Shown here: in pieces, positions 1 through 6,668 of the stretch
How the letters are laid out: the number at the start of each line of letters is the position of its first letter
Position numbering within the stretch: the first letter of the stretch is position 1
Source: Bacillota bacterium
GTDB lineage: Bacteria > Bacillota > Clostridia > Clostridiales > Clostridiaceae
Length of the DNA stretch: 10,619 nt
Assembly (NCBI GenBank): GCA_023435985.1
Contig: JAEZKY010000246.1
Coordinates: forward strand, 1 to 10,619
Direction of reading: 5' to 3'
The notes under the pieces: generated by a model
What the model was told of the DNA's origin: nothing
The model's input: the letters and a program-made list of their open reading frames with translations, nothing else
Databases searched by the model: none
Made by a program: the position numbers and the translations under genes

Positions 1-1
1 T

Positions 2-2059
2 GCTAATGATTTAAAAGTAGATGAAAAGAGCATAACTGGAGAAGCTTTTTATAAAGAAAAATTTGAAACAAAAATAATAGGAAGTATTTCTTCCCTTACG
101 GAGATGAAAAATGTATTATTTAAGGGATCTGCAATAAAGTCAGGAAGTGGACTTGGAATAGTTATTTCTGTTGGAAACTCCAGTCAATTAGGAAGAATGC
201 TTGCCATGCTTACATATGCAAGTAATAGGAAACATAATTTTGGAAAAATGATATCTAAGTTTTTAGAGAAATATCTATTAACATATTTTATAGGCATTGT
301 ACTTATAGGTTCATATTTTGTATATTCAGGACAGGATGCTCAAGGAAATTACATATCTATAGCATTATTTGCACTTGGATTTTTCCCAGTTACAATAATT
401 GCTAAGCTTGTTTTTAAAAATGTAGTTAAGAACTTTTTAAATGAGAATATTGAGATAATTAATTTTTCAGTATTTAATTTAGTGAAAGATATAAATATTT
501 TATTTTTGGATAAAGTTGGAGCAATAAGTAAAAAAGAAATGATTGTAAAAAAATTATTTATTAATAATGCTTTAGTGTCAACTAGTGATCCATATGTGAA
601 AGAGATAACTTTTGATAGAATAGTTGAAATATCATTAATATGTAATAATGCAGTTTATAATATAGACGATGAAATTGGTGGAAAAGGTGAATTAGACGAA
701 CTTGCTTTTTTAGATTATGCTGCTAAAAAGAAAATATATAAAGCATCCATTGATAGTAAGAACTCAAAGATTCTGGAGATACCTATGGATTCGGATAAGA
801 GGTTTTTGACTGTTGTATCTAGAGTTAACAAAAGATACAGAGCTAATACAAGAGGAAATGTTGATGCGGTTTTAGAACAATGTACTTACATTATGATTGA
901 GGGTGTAGAAAAAGAACTTACAGAGGAATATAAGTCTAGAATAAAAGAAATAGATATGAGTTTATCTATTGAAGGGCTTATAACTCAAGGTTTTGCATAC
1001 AGAAACTTTAATTATGAGCCGTCTAGGTCTGAAAATATAGAAAGCCACATGGTTTTTGTAGGAATAATAGGACTTGAAAATCCACTTGAGGAGAGCCTTG
1101 AAGAAAGTATAAATAGAATTAAGGATAAAGCAATAGTTCCAATTTTATTTACTGAAGAAAGTAAATTAAGTGCTATAACAAATGCAAAAAAAGCAAATAT
1201 AATAAAAAATAAAAATCAGGTAGTAGCAGGAATAGAACTAGATTCTTTAAATCAACAGGAGCTTAAAGACCTCCTTTGCAGAGTAAGAGTATTTTGCAGG
1301 GTAAATCCTGAAATTAAGTCTAAAATAGTTTCGTTATTCATTAGAGATGGTCATAGCGTTGCAACCACAGGAGAAACTTTAGGAGACCTACCAGCTCTTA
1401 ATTTATCTAATGTAGGAATAGGAAAGGGAAAAGCCTCGTCAATAGTGAAGAAAGTAGCTGATGTGTATATTCAAGAGAATTATTTGGACGGTTTTTTCAA
1501 AATAAGAGATTTTTCTAAGGCTTTCGCTAGAAATATAGATAGAGGCTTCAAAATATATTTTATGACTATTTTTGCAGAACTTTTAGTTTTAATAGGAAGC
1601 TTAATAATGGGACAAACCGCAGATTTAGATTTATGGAATGTTTTAATTATAAATGGAATTTTATTTATCCCGTTATCTCTGATGATTTTATTAAAAGACG
1701 GACGAGAAATTAGCACTAATGAGATGATATTTAGAGGATTAGTATTAAGTATAATAACGATGATTTCAATTTATAGGGTTGATGATAAAGAAGGAGCAAT
1801 AGTACCTTTAGTTATTTTGTCTATAGGAGCTCTGCTGTTTACATTTTTTAATGGAAGTATTTCTATAAGAAGAAAGTCTCGTGAACTAATTATGGGATTA
1901 ATAGCATTATTAATAATCATTATAGGATCAGTTGGTGTTATTTTAATTAATAATTTTATTCCAAGAGATATAATTTTTTTTGAATTGACAGTTTCAATAA
2001 TATTTTTGATTATTTTTGAAATTTTAGCTAGAAAATGGCAAAACTCATTAATGAGGTGA
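2..2059 (+). CDS. P-type ATPase-like membrane protein, catalytically degenerate (5' end outside window)
   Basis: The reading frame is open from base 2, so the start lies upstream; 685 residues are visible. The order of motifs matches a type II (Ca2+-ATPase-like) P-type ATPase. An actuator-domain VDEKSITGEAF (residues 6-16) is followed by two membrane segments, the phosphorylation region, the nucleotide-binding domain, a FCRVNPEIKSKIV stretch (normally FARVSPEQK), a hinge, and about six C-terminal membrane segments. Key residues are lost. DKTGT(L)T is DKVGAIS at nt 509-529, which keeps the Asp but loses both Thr. KGAPE is RGNVD near nt 851. The TGD loop is TEE at nt 1151-1159. TGDGVND is TGETLGD at nt 1367-1387. 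The M4 PEGLP cation site is replaced by FFPVT near nt 380-391. Ion pumping is therefore doubtful; it may be a pseudoenzyme with a structural or regulatory role. There is no frameshift or stop, so selection seems to keep it intact. The stop codon overlaps the ribosome binding site of the next gene, implying coupled expression. Confident as a P-type ATPase relative; function unknown. Confidence 0.88.
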   Translation, partial: ANDLKVDEKSITGEAFYKEKFETKIIGSISSLTEMKNVLFKGSAIKSGSGLGIVISVGNSSQLGRMLAMLTYASNRKHNFGKMISKFLEKYLLTYFIGIVLIGSYFVYSGQDAQGNYISIALFALGFFPVTIIAKLVFKNVVKNFLNENIEIINFSVFNLVKDINILFLDKVGAISKKEMIVKKLFINNALVSTSDPYVKEITFDRIVEISLICNNAVYNIDDEIGGKGELDELAFLDYAAKKKIYKASIDSKNSKILEIPMDSDKRFLTVVSRVNKRYRANTRGNVDAVLEQCTYIMIEGVEKELTEEYKSRIKEIDMSLSIEGLITQGFAYRNFNYEPSRSENIESHMVFVGIIGLENPLEESLEESINRIKDKAIVPILFTEESKLSAITNAKKANIIKNKNQVVAGIELDSLNQQELKDLLCRVRVFCRVNPEIKSKIVSLFIRDGHSVATTGETLGDLPALNLSNVGIGKGKASSIVKKVADVYIQENYLDGFFKIRDFSKAFARNIDRGFKIYFMTIFAELLVLIGSLIMGQTADLDLWNVLIINGILFIPLSLMILLKDGREISTNEMIFRGLVLSIITMISIYRVDDKEGAIVPLVILSIGALLFTFFNGSISIRRKSRELIMGLIALLIIIIGSVGVILINNFIPRDIIFFELTVSIIFLIIFEILARKWQNSLMR

Positions 2060-2060
2060 G
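2053..2060 (+). promoter_or_regulatory. Ribosome binding site of comEC overlapping the upstream stop codon
   Basis: GAGGTGAG lies 3 nt before the ATG at 2064 and contains the TGA stop (2057-2059) of the ATPase-like gene. Ribosomes finishing the first gene stop on the initiation site of the second, the usual layout for translational coupling. Confidence 0.8.
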
Positions 2061-2063
2061 TAA

Positions 2064-3755
2064 ATGTCTTATAAAAAAATAAGCGAAGTAGGAAACCCAT
2101 TAGTATATGTTTTTTTATCATTAATGGTTGGCTGTATTTATTATGGAATAAATAAAGAATTAAGGGGGCTTGCAATATTTATTGTGGCTTCCTTTTTTAT
2201 TTGCATGTTTTATTATTGTGGACCCAGCTTCAGCTGCATTATGATTATATTTTTTATAATAGGAGTTTTAATCAATTATTCATATTATAAAATTCCAAAT
2301 GAAATAAATAATGAAGTAAGGATAATAAAGGTAAGCAGCTTTAGTATTCAAGGAGAATTTGAAGGAAAGAGCATCACAATAAAAACTAACAGAAAAGATT
2401 TAAAGGTAGGAGAGAAATACAAAGTTGCAGGTAAGATTAATAAAATACAGGATAAAAGCAATGGAATTGTTGGAGAGGTTGAACCACAATTTATAACAAA
2501 AACAACTGATGATCTTATAACCAAACTTTATAATACCAAGAGAAATATATACTATAGATTAAAAGAAAATTTGGGAGAACGAAAAGCTGGATTAATATCA
2601 TCAATTGCTTTTGGATATTCTGATTATTTAGATGCAGAAGATAAAGATGATATGAATAATTTAGGAATTATACATAGCATAAGCGTTTCAGGTTTACATG
2701 TAGTTATAATATATGGTTTTTTTAGAATTTTTCTAGGCAGCAAACTAGGAATTATTTTGACAGGGGCATATGTTATATTTACAGGCAGCAGTTATTCTAG
2801 TATAAGAGCCTTTATAATGCTTACCTGCGTTGAGGGTGCAGGCATGTTAAAAAGAAATAAGAATTCGGTTTCTGCATTATGTTTCTCAGCTATAATTTTA
2901 ATTATTTATCAGCCTTATTGTATTTTCAATATATCCTTTCAGCTGTCGTACGTGGCCACTCTCGGAATAATAATGTATGATAGAAAATTAAATGAAAAAC
3001 TCTATAAAATACCTGATAAATTAAGAGAATCATTAAGTTTGGCATTAAGTGCTCAAGTATTTACTTTGCCATTTTTGATATTGATATTTAAGAATTTTTC
3101 TGTAAATTTCATTGTGGGAAATTTGTTTTTAGCACCTTTTGTTGATCTTATGGTTATCACAGGAAATATATTGGTAATCACATATATTTGGCCTAAAATA
3201 TTTGATTTCTGCAGCTACCTAAATTTATATATAATAAAAGCTTTTGATTGGACATTAGATATTATTGATAAAATCTCACTGCCAATGTTTTATGGAAATG
3301 AATATGTGGTATTATTCTATTTCTTTGTAATGCTAAGTTTCTATTTCGTAAGGAAAGGGTATAGAAGTTTTATTTACATTCCTCTTATATCAATTCTTGC
3401 AATAGCTATTCAGATATATAGTCCGATTTTAAACATTTCATATTATAAGGAAGGCGCCATACTAATTAGTTATAGGGGGGAAAGAGTACTTCTGGCTAAT
3501 AAAAATCAAATCGACATAAAGAAATTATCAGAAGCTGCTTTTGCAACTGAATACTATAGGGAAGAAAAATTAATTAAGATAAAGGATATAGGAATTATTA
3601 AATCTCAAGGGAAAAATTATATCTTAGAAACACCTGAGAAAAAATATTTATTAAAAATGACAAGTACTGAGAAGGAATCTAAAGAGTATGATATAATAAA
3701 TTTTAAAGATGCGCCCATTAATAGAATATTTGTAATAAATGGGAAAGCAGTATAG
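2064..3755 (+). CDS. comEC: ComEC/Rec2-family competence channel protein lacking the metallo-beta-lactamase domain
   Basis: ComEC forms the inner-membrane channel that imports single-stranded DNA during natural transformation. Seen here: two or three N-terminal membrane segments (about residues 10-72), a soluble beta-rich OB-fold-like stretch (about 85-145), then the Competence domain. That domain has the hallmark SGLH at 209-212 (context SVSGLHVVII), a GSSYSSIRAF segment with Arg248, FQLSYVATLG at 292-301, and many hydrophobic helices to about residue 455. Full-length ComEC of Bacillus is well over 700 residues and ends in a metallo-beta-lactamase domain. This protein has 563, and only a short remnant follows: KEGAILISYRGERVLLANK (462-480) aligns with the DVGQGDAILI...ILIDGG start of that domain, but no HxHxDH metal motif appears. 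The start is fixed by GAGGTGAG 3 nt upstream. It lies 4 bp after the ATPase-like gene. comEA and comEB, the usual upstream partners, are not in view. DNA uptake without the nuclease domain is plausible but unproven. Confidence 0.85.
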   Translation: MSYKKISEVGNPLVYVFLSLMVGCIYYGINKELRGLAIFIVASFFICMFYYCGPSFSCIMIIFFIIGVLINYSYYKIPNEINNEVRIIKVSSFSIQGEFEGKSITIKTNRKDLKVGEKYKVAGKINKIQDKSNGIVGEVEPQFITKTTDDLITKLYNTKRNIYYRLKENLGERKAGLISSIAFGYSDYLDAEDKDDMNNLGIIHSISVSGLHVVIIYGFFRIFLGSKLGIILTGAYVIFTGSSYSSIRAFIMLTCVEGAGMLKRNKNSVSALCFSAIILIIYQPYCIFNISFQLSYVATLGIIMYDRKLNEKLYKIPDKLRESLSLALSAQVFTLPFLILIFKNFSVNFIVGNLFLAPFVDLMVITGNILVITYIWPKIFDFCSYLNLYIIKAFDWTLDIIDKISLPMFYGNEYVVLFYFFVMLSFYFVRKGYRSFIYIPLISILAIAIQIYSPILNISYYKEGAILISYRGERVLLANKNQIDIKKLSEAAFATEYYREEKLIKIKDIGIIKSQGKNYILETPEKKYLLKMTSTEKESKEYDIINFKDAPINRIFVINGKAV

Positions 3756-3761
3756 AAAAAA

Positions 3762-3836
3762 TTATGAGTTATAAGTTTAGGAAAAGCCGGAGGCTTTTCT
3801 TCCTTAACTCTTAACTTATAACTTTTAACTCATAAC
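3762..3836. repeat. Palindromic AT-rich intergenic element (MITE-like or REP-like)
   Basis: A 75-bp imperfect palindrome fills the gap between comEC and holA. Its ends are TTATGAGTT (3762-3770) and AACTCATAA (3828-3836). Inner arms are GTTATAAGTT (3768-3777) and AACTTATAAC (3813-3822). The core stem is GAAAAGCC (3781-3788) with GGCTTTTC (3792-3799) and a 3-nt loop. The right side carries extra bases, so the outer stem is interrupted. No T-run follows directly, so it is a poor simple terminator. A shorter element of the same design lies after gpr. It encodes no protein. Copy number elsewhere in the genome cannot be judged here. Confidence 0.6.
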
Positions 3837-3868
3837 TGAAATAAGTGTTGTTTGAGAGGAAAATTAAA

Positions 3869-4903
3869 GTGATTAATTATGAAGTTTATGAAAAAGAAAT
3901 TGAAAGAGGTAACTTAAAGAATGGATATGTCTTTTGTGGATTAGATGAAGAACTCATTAAAGATGGGATAAACTTAATTACCAAAAGAGAGGTACCAGAA
4001 GAATTAGCAGAACTTAATCTGATTAGAATAGATGGAATGAATACAAGTTTTGAGGATATTGTGAATGCTTGTGAAACAATGCCATTTATGGGGGAGAAAA
4101 AAGTCGTCCTTATATATAGAGCAAGTTTCCTGCAGGAAAAAAGTGATTCGACAGGTACTAAAATATATAATGAGCTTAAAAAATACATATCGGATTTGCC
4201 CCCATATACTATTTTAATCATGTATTATTTGTTAAACGATAAAAGAGAAAGACCTAATAAGAATAGAAAATTAGCCACCATTGAAAAATCATTAAGTGTA
4301 GTTCATTGTGATAAATTAAAGAAGGATAAATATTTAAAAAAAGTTTCTGATATATTTAAAGATAAAGGAAAAACAATTGGTCGGGTTGAATTAATGTATT
4401 TTTGTGAAAAGGTACAGAATAATTTTGATATTATAAAAAGAGAAATTGATAAGCTTATCTCATATTGTGAAGGCAGAGAAATAAAAAAAGAGGATATTAA
4501 TTTACTTATTTTAAATTCCAGTGAAGATGATATTTTTGATTTGGTAGAATTAATAGCCATGAAAAAAGTTGATAAAGCTATAGATATAATGAAGGAAATT
4601 TTATATAAGTCAGATCAGAACATGCTGATAATAAGCGCAATTCAAAAGCATTTTTTAAGATTATACGAAATAAAAATAAAAACAATGAATGGAAAAAGAG
4701 TAGAAGATATAGTGTCGGACTATAAATTACCTCAATTTGTATGCGAAAAATTAATGGGTCAGGCTAGCAAGTTTACTCAAAGGCAGCTAGCAGAATTAGT
4801 TAAGCTATGCGTAAGCACTGAAACAAAACTAAAATCAACAGGTATAGATAAGACTATGGAAATGGAATTCCTGCTTATAAATACACTTACTGTTAAGAAG
4901 TAA
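3869..4903 (+). CDS. holA: DNA polymerase III subunit delta (clamp-loader wrench)
   Basis: HolA opens the beta sliding clamp as part of the clamp loader during replication. The 344-residue product has the family's usual length and opening: a short MINYEVYEKEIERGNLKNGY lead followed by the YVFCGLDEELI strand and loop (family pattern YLFYGEExxLI). A divergent AAA+ fold without functional Walker motifs follows, then a helical C-terminal domain beginning near residue 215 (DDIFDLVELIAMKKVDKAI). The start is chosen as GTG 3869, because GAGAGGA (3854-3860) lies 8 nt upstream and the protein then begins like its relatives. An earlier GTG at 3845 in the same frame adds 8 residues but has no ribosome binding site. 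It is convergent with rpsT and follows comEC in the order also found in Bacillus. The identification rests on overall pattern and synteny. Confidence 0.88.
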   Translation: MINYEVYEKEIERGNLKNGYVFCGLDEELIKDGINLITKREVPEELAELNLIRIDGMNTSFEDIVNACETMPFMGEKKVVLIYRASFLQEKSDSTGTKIYNELKKYISDLPPYTILIMYYLLNDKRERPNKNRKLATIEKSLSVVHCDKLKKDKYLKKVSDIFKDKGKTIGRVELMYFCEKVQNNFDIIKREIDKLISYCEGREIKKEDINLLILNSSEDDIFDLVELIAMKKVDKAIDIMKEILYKSDQNMLIISAIQKHFLRLYEIKIKTMNGKRVEDIVSDYKLPQFVCEKLMGQASKFTQRQLAELVKLCVSTETKLKSTGIDKTMEMEFLLINTLTVKK

Positions 4904-4965
4904 TATATTATAAGAAATAATGGTGAGAAAATTCTATTTGCTATTACTAAAAAAAATTTAATATT

Positions 4966-5000
4966 AATAATAAAAATAACCCATCTATATTAGATGGGTT
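4966..5000 (-). terminator. Rho-independent terminator of rpsT, possibly bidirectional
   Basis: A 10-bp perfect stem, AACCCATCTA (4978-4987) with TAGATGGGTT (4991-5000), closes a 3-nt loop. On the minus strand it follows the rpsT stop by 5 nt and continues into ATTTTTATTATT, a good U-rich tail. On the plus strand the tail is only a short TTT run, so it could stop holA transcripts less efficiently. Confidence 0.85.
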
Positions 5001-5005
5001 TAAGA

Positions 5006-5269
5006 TTATGCCATAGTGTTTAACTTTGCAGCTAATCTTGATTTCTTTCTAGCAGCCATGTTTTTATGGACAACTCCTTTAGTAGTAGCCATATCTAGTG
5101 ACTTAACAACTGATGTATATAAAGCTTTAGCTTCTTCATTATTCTTAGCTTCTACAGCAGTTTCAAACTTCTTTATAGCAGTCTTTAAAGCAGACTTAAC
5201 CATTCTGTTCTTTAAAGTCTTAGTTTCAGTAACTTTAATTCTCTTCTTTGCTGATTTTATATTTGCCAT
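5006..5269 (-). CDS. rpsT: 30S ribosomal protein S20
   Basis: S20 is a small, very basic primary binder of 16S rRNA in the 30S body. The 87-residue product starts MANIKSAKKRIKVTETKTLKN, the standard S20 signature, and has the C-terminal KGVVHKNMAARKKSRLAAK segment typical of the family. Length is normal. The ATG at 5269-5267 is preceded by a strong AAGGGGGTG (5286-5278) at good spacing. It is transcribed against all its neighbours, convergent with holA and divergent from gpr; the opposite orientation of rpsT between holA and gpr is also seen in Bacillus. It has its own promoter and terminator. Arginine codons are all AGA even in this highly expressed gene, a useful local reference for codon use. 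Confidence 0.98.
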   Translation of the reverse strand: MANIKSAKKRIKVTETKTLKNRMVKSALKTAIKKFETAVEAKNNEEAKALYTSVVKSLDMATTKGVVHKNMAARKKSRLAAKLNTMA

Positions 5270-5277
5270 TCTTAGTT

Positions 5278-5346
5278 CACCCCCTTAGATTTTTATAGGG
5301 TCTCTGCAGTTTTTGGGGAAATCTGCGTACGAGTTCATATTCAACA
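5278..5346 (-). promoter_or_regulatory. rpsT 5' leader with possible Shine-Dalgarno masking
   Basis: Reading the minus strand, the leader carries two short C-runs: TTTCCCC opposite plus-strand 5315-5321, and ACCCT opposite 5297-5301. Either could pair with the Shine-Dalgarno AAGGGGGTG (5286-5278). GCAG and CTGC flank the first C-run and could form a small hairpin. This would allow alternative folds that open or close the start site. S20 represses its own translation in E. coli; whether it does so here is inference. Confidence 0.35.
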
Positions 5347-5352
5347 AACCTT

Positions 5353-5381
5353 ATTATAACATCACAAGTTATGTAATTCAA
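5353..5381 (-). promoter_or_regulatory. SigA-type promoter of rpsT
   Basis: On the minus strand, TTGAAT (5381-5376) is separated by exactly 17 bp from a perfect TATAAT (5358-5353). A TG one base upstream of the -10 gives an extended -10 element. Transcription should start near 5346, leaving a leader of about 77 nt before the rpsT start codon. Confidence 0.85.
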
Positions 5382-5442
5382 GTATTAAATCTAAAGAAAA
5401 AGGAAAAATAATACTAACTAAATTTATAATGAGGTGTTAATT

Positions 5443-6426
5443 ATGATCAATGTTAGAACAGATTTGGTACTTGAAGCAAGAGACATTTATAAAGAAAGCC
5501 ATAAAGGTGAAAAAGATATTGATGGTATAGAAGTTATTGAAGAAAGTGAAAAAGATATCAAGGTAACTACTGTAAAAATAAAAAATGATGAAGGAGCTGA
5601 AAAACTTGGAAAACCGAAAGGTAATTATATAACAGTAGATATGCCAGAGTTTACGGCTTACGATGGTGAGACTATGGATAGAGTTTCACAGGTACTATCA
5701 GAAGTTTTAGGAAGGTTAATTAAGGTTGACACTGAAAAGACGGTGTTAATTGTTGGACTTGGAAATTGGCAGGTAACACCGGATGCCTTAGGACCTAAGG
5801 TTACAGAAAAAATAATGGTGACAAGACATTTACAGACAGTAATGCCTGAAGCAATTGATGATTCGGTAAGACCAGTCTGTTCAGTGGCACCAGGAGTGTT
5901 AGGAGTAACAGGCATTGAAACTGTGGAAATAATTAAAGGAGTTGTGGAAAAAGTTAAACCTGATTTGGTAATATGTATAGATGCATTAGCAGCAAGAAAG
6001 GTTGAAAGAGTAAATGCAACAATTCAGATTGGTGACACTGGAATATCTCCAGGTGCTGGAGTAGGTAATAATAGAAAGCAGATAAATGAGGAAAACTTAG
6101 GTGTTAAGGTTATTGCTATAGGAGTGCCAACAGTAGTGGATGCGACTACAATTGCTAATGATACAATAGATTCGGTTATAGATTCTTTAATCAGTAATTC
6201 GTCAAGTGGTGGAGATTTTTATAAAATGTTAAAATCTCTTGATAAATATGAAAAAGAAAAGCTTATTAGAGAAATAATGTCATCAAAAACTGGTATGGAT
6301 ATGATTGTTACACCTAAAGAGATAGATTTAGTCATTAATTCGCTATCAAAAATAATAGCTAATGGCATAAATATGGCAGTGCAACCTAATATGAATATGG
6401 AGGAAATCAATAAGTTTATAGGTTAA
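5443..6426 (+). CDS. gpr: GPR endopeptidase (spore germination protease)
   Basis: GPR degrades the small acid-soluble DNA-binding proteins of the spore core at germination, releasing amino acids and freeing the DNA. It is made as a zymogen that clips off its own N-terminus. The 327-residue product has the family's conserved blocks: INVRTDLVLEARD at the start, VGLGNWQVTPDALGP with Asp114, and VICIDALAARKVERVNATIQ with Asp180, then GDTGISPGAGVGNNR and VIAIGVPTVVDA. The 66-residue spacing of the two aspartates matches the catalytic pair of the Bacillus enzyme as I recall it. Start ATG 5443 is chosen because GAGGTG (5431-5436) lies 6 nt upstream. The in-frame GTG at 5434 sits inside that binding site. 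The protein is about 40 residues shorter than Bacillus GPR, mainly from a shorter prosequence and loss of a C-terminal insert. Forespore sigma control is expected but I could not fix a promoter. Confidence 0.96.
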   Translation: MINVRTDLVLEARDIYKESHKGEKDIDGIEVIEESEKDIKVTTVKIKNDEGAEKLGKPKGNYITVDMPEFTAYDGETMDRVSQVLSEVLGRLIKVDTEKTVLIVGLGNWQVTPDALGPKVTEKIMVTRHLQTVMPEAIDDSVRPVCSVAPGVLGVTGIETVEIIKGVVEKVKPDLVICIDALAARKVERVNATIQIGDTGISPGAGVGNNRKQINEENLGVKVIAIGVPTVVDATTIANDTIDSVIDSLISNSSSGGDFYKMLKSLDKYEKEKLIREIMSSKTGMDMIVTPKEIDLVINSLSKIIANGINMAVQPNMNMEEINKFIG

Positions 6427-6438
6427 TTCACTCAGTTT

Positions 6439-6487
6439 ACAATTTACAGTTGATGAGAAAAGCTGAAGGGCTTTTCTTAAAAATTGT
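6439..6487 (+). repeat. Palindromic hairpin element downstream of gpr
   Basis: The core stem AGAAAAGC (6456-6463) pairs with GCTTTTCT (6470-6477). It is flanked by outer arms ACAATTT (6439-6445) and AAATTGT (6481-6487), and a T-run follows at 6486-6492. The core and the AT-rich outer arms repeat the design of the element at 3762-3836, though the right arm is shorter. It may be a decayed copy of that family that now helps terminate gpr transcripts. Confidence 0.5.
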
Positions 6488-6492
6488 TTTTT

Positions 6493-6519
6493 GGCGGGTC
6501 CCTTTAGGCTCGCCTTTTT
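6493..6519 (+). terminator. Rho-independent terminator of gpr
   Basis: GGCGGGTC (6493-6500) pairs with GGCTCGCC (6507-6514), with two G-U pairs and a 6-nt loop, and is followed by TTTTT (6515-6519). It is the most GC-rich spot in this AT-rich region and lies 66 nt after the gpr stop. It separates gpr from spoIIP, which therefore needs its own promoter or readthrough. Confidence 0.88.
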
Positions 6520-6668
6520 GTTATGTTTTTTCTTGTTATATAAAAAATTATTGGAGATTTACAGGCTATTAAAAATAAATATATTAAGGTAATTAATTAA
6601 AAATTAAATCAGAATAATTATGTAAATTGATTAATATAAATATAAAAGAAATACAAGGGGGGATCAAG

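Noticed and set aside
1771..2175. 134-residue minus-strand ORF over the ATPase/comEC junction
   Set aside because: It is antisense to two real genes, lacks a binding site, and its composition is what reversed AT-rich membrane-protein codons give.
5016..5288. 90-residue plus-strand ORF opposite rpsT
   Set aside because: It is the exact antisense of the unmistakable S20 gene, has no ribosome binding site, and its hydrophobic look comes from reading lysine-rich codons in reverse.
5382..5412. Possible forespore (SigF/SigG) promoter of gpr, GTATT then GGAAAAATAAT
   Set aside because: The -35 is plausible and spacing about right, but the -10 does not fit the consensus in any register; in such AT-rich DNA this is too weak to list.
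6590..6668. SigE promoter for spoIIP
   Set aside because: Expected from the family, but no convincing ATA / CATACAAT-like pair at correct spacing was found.
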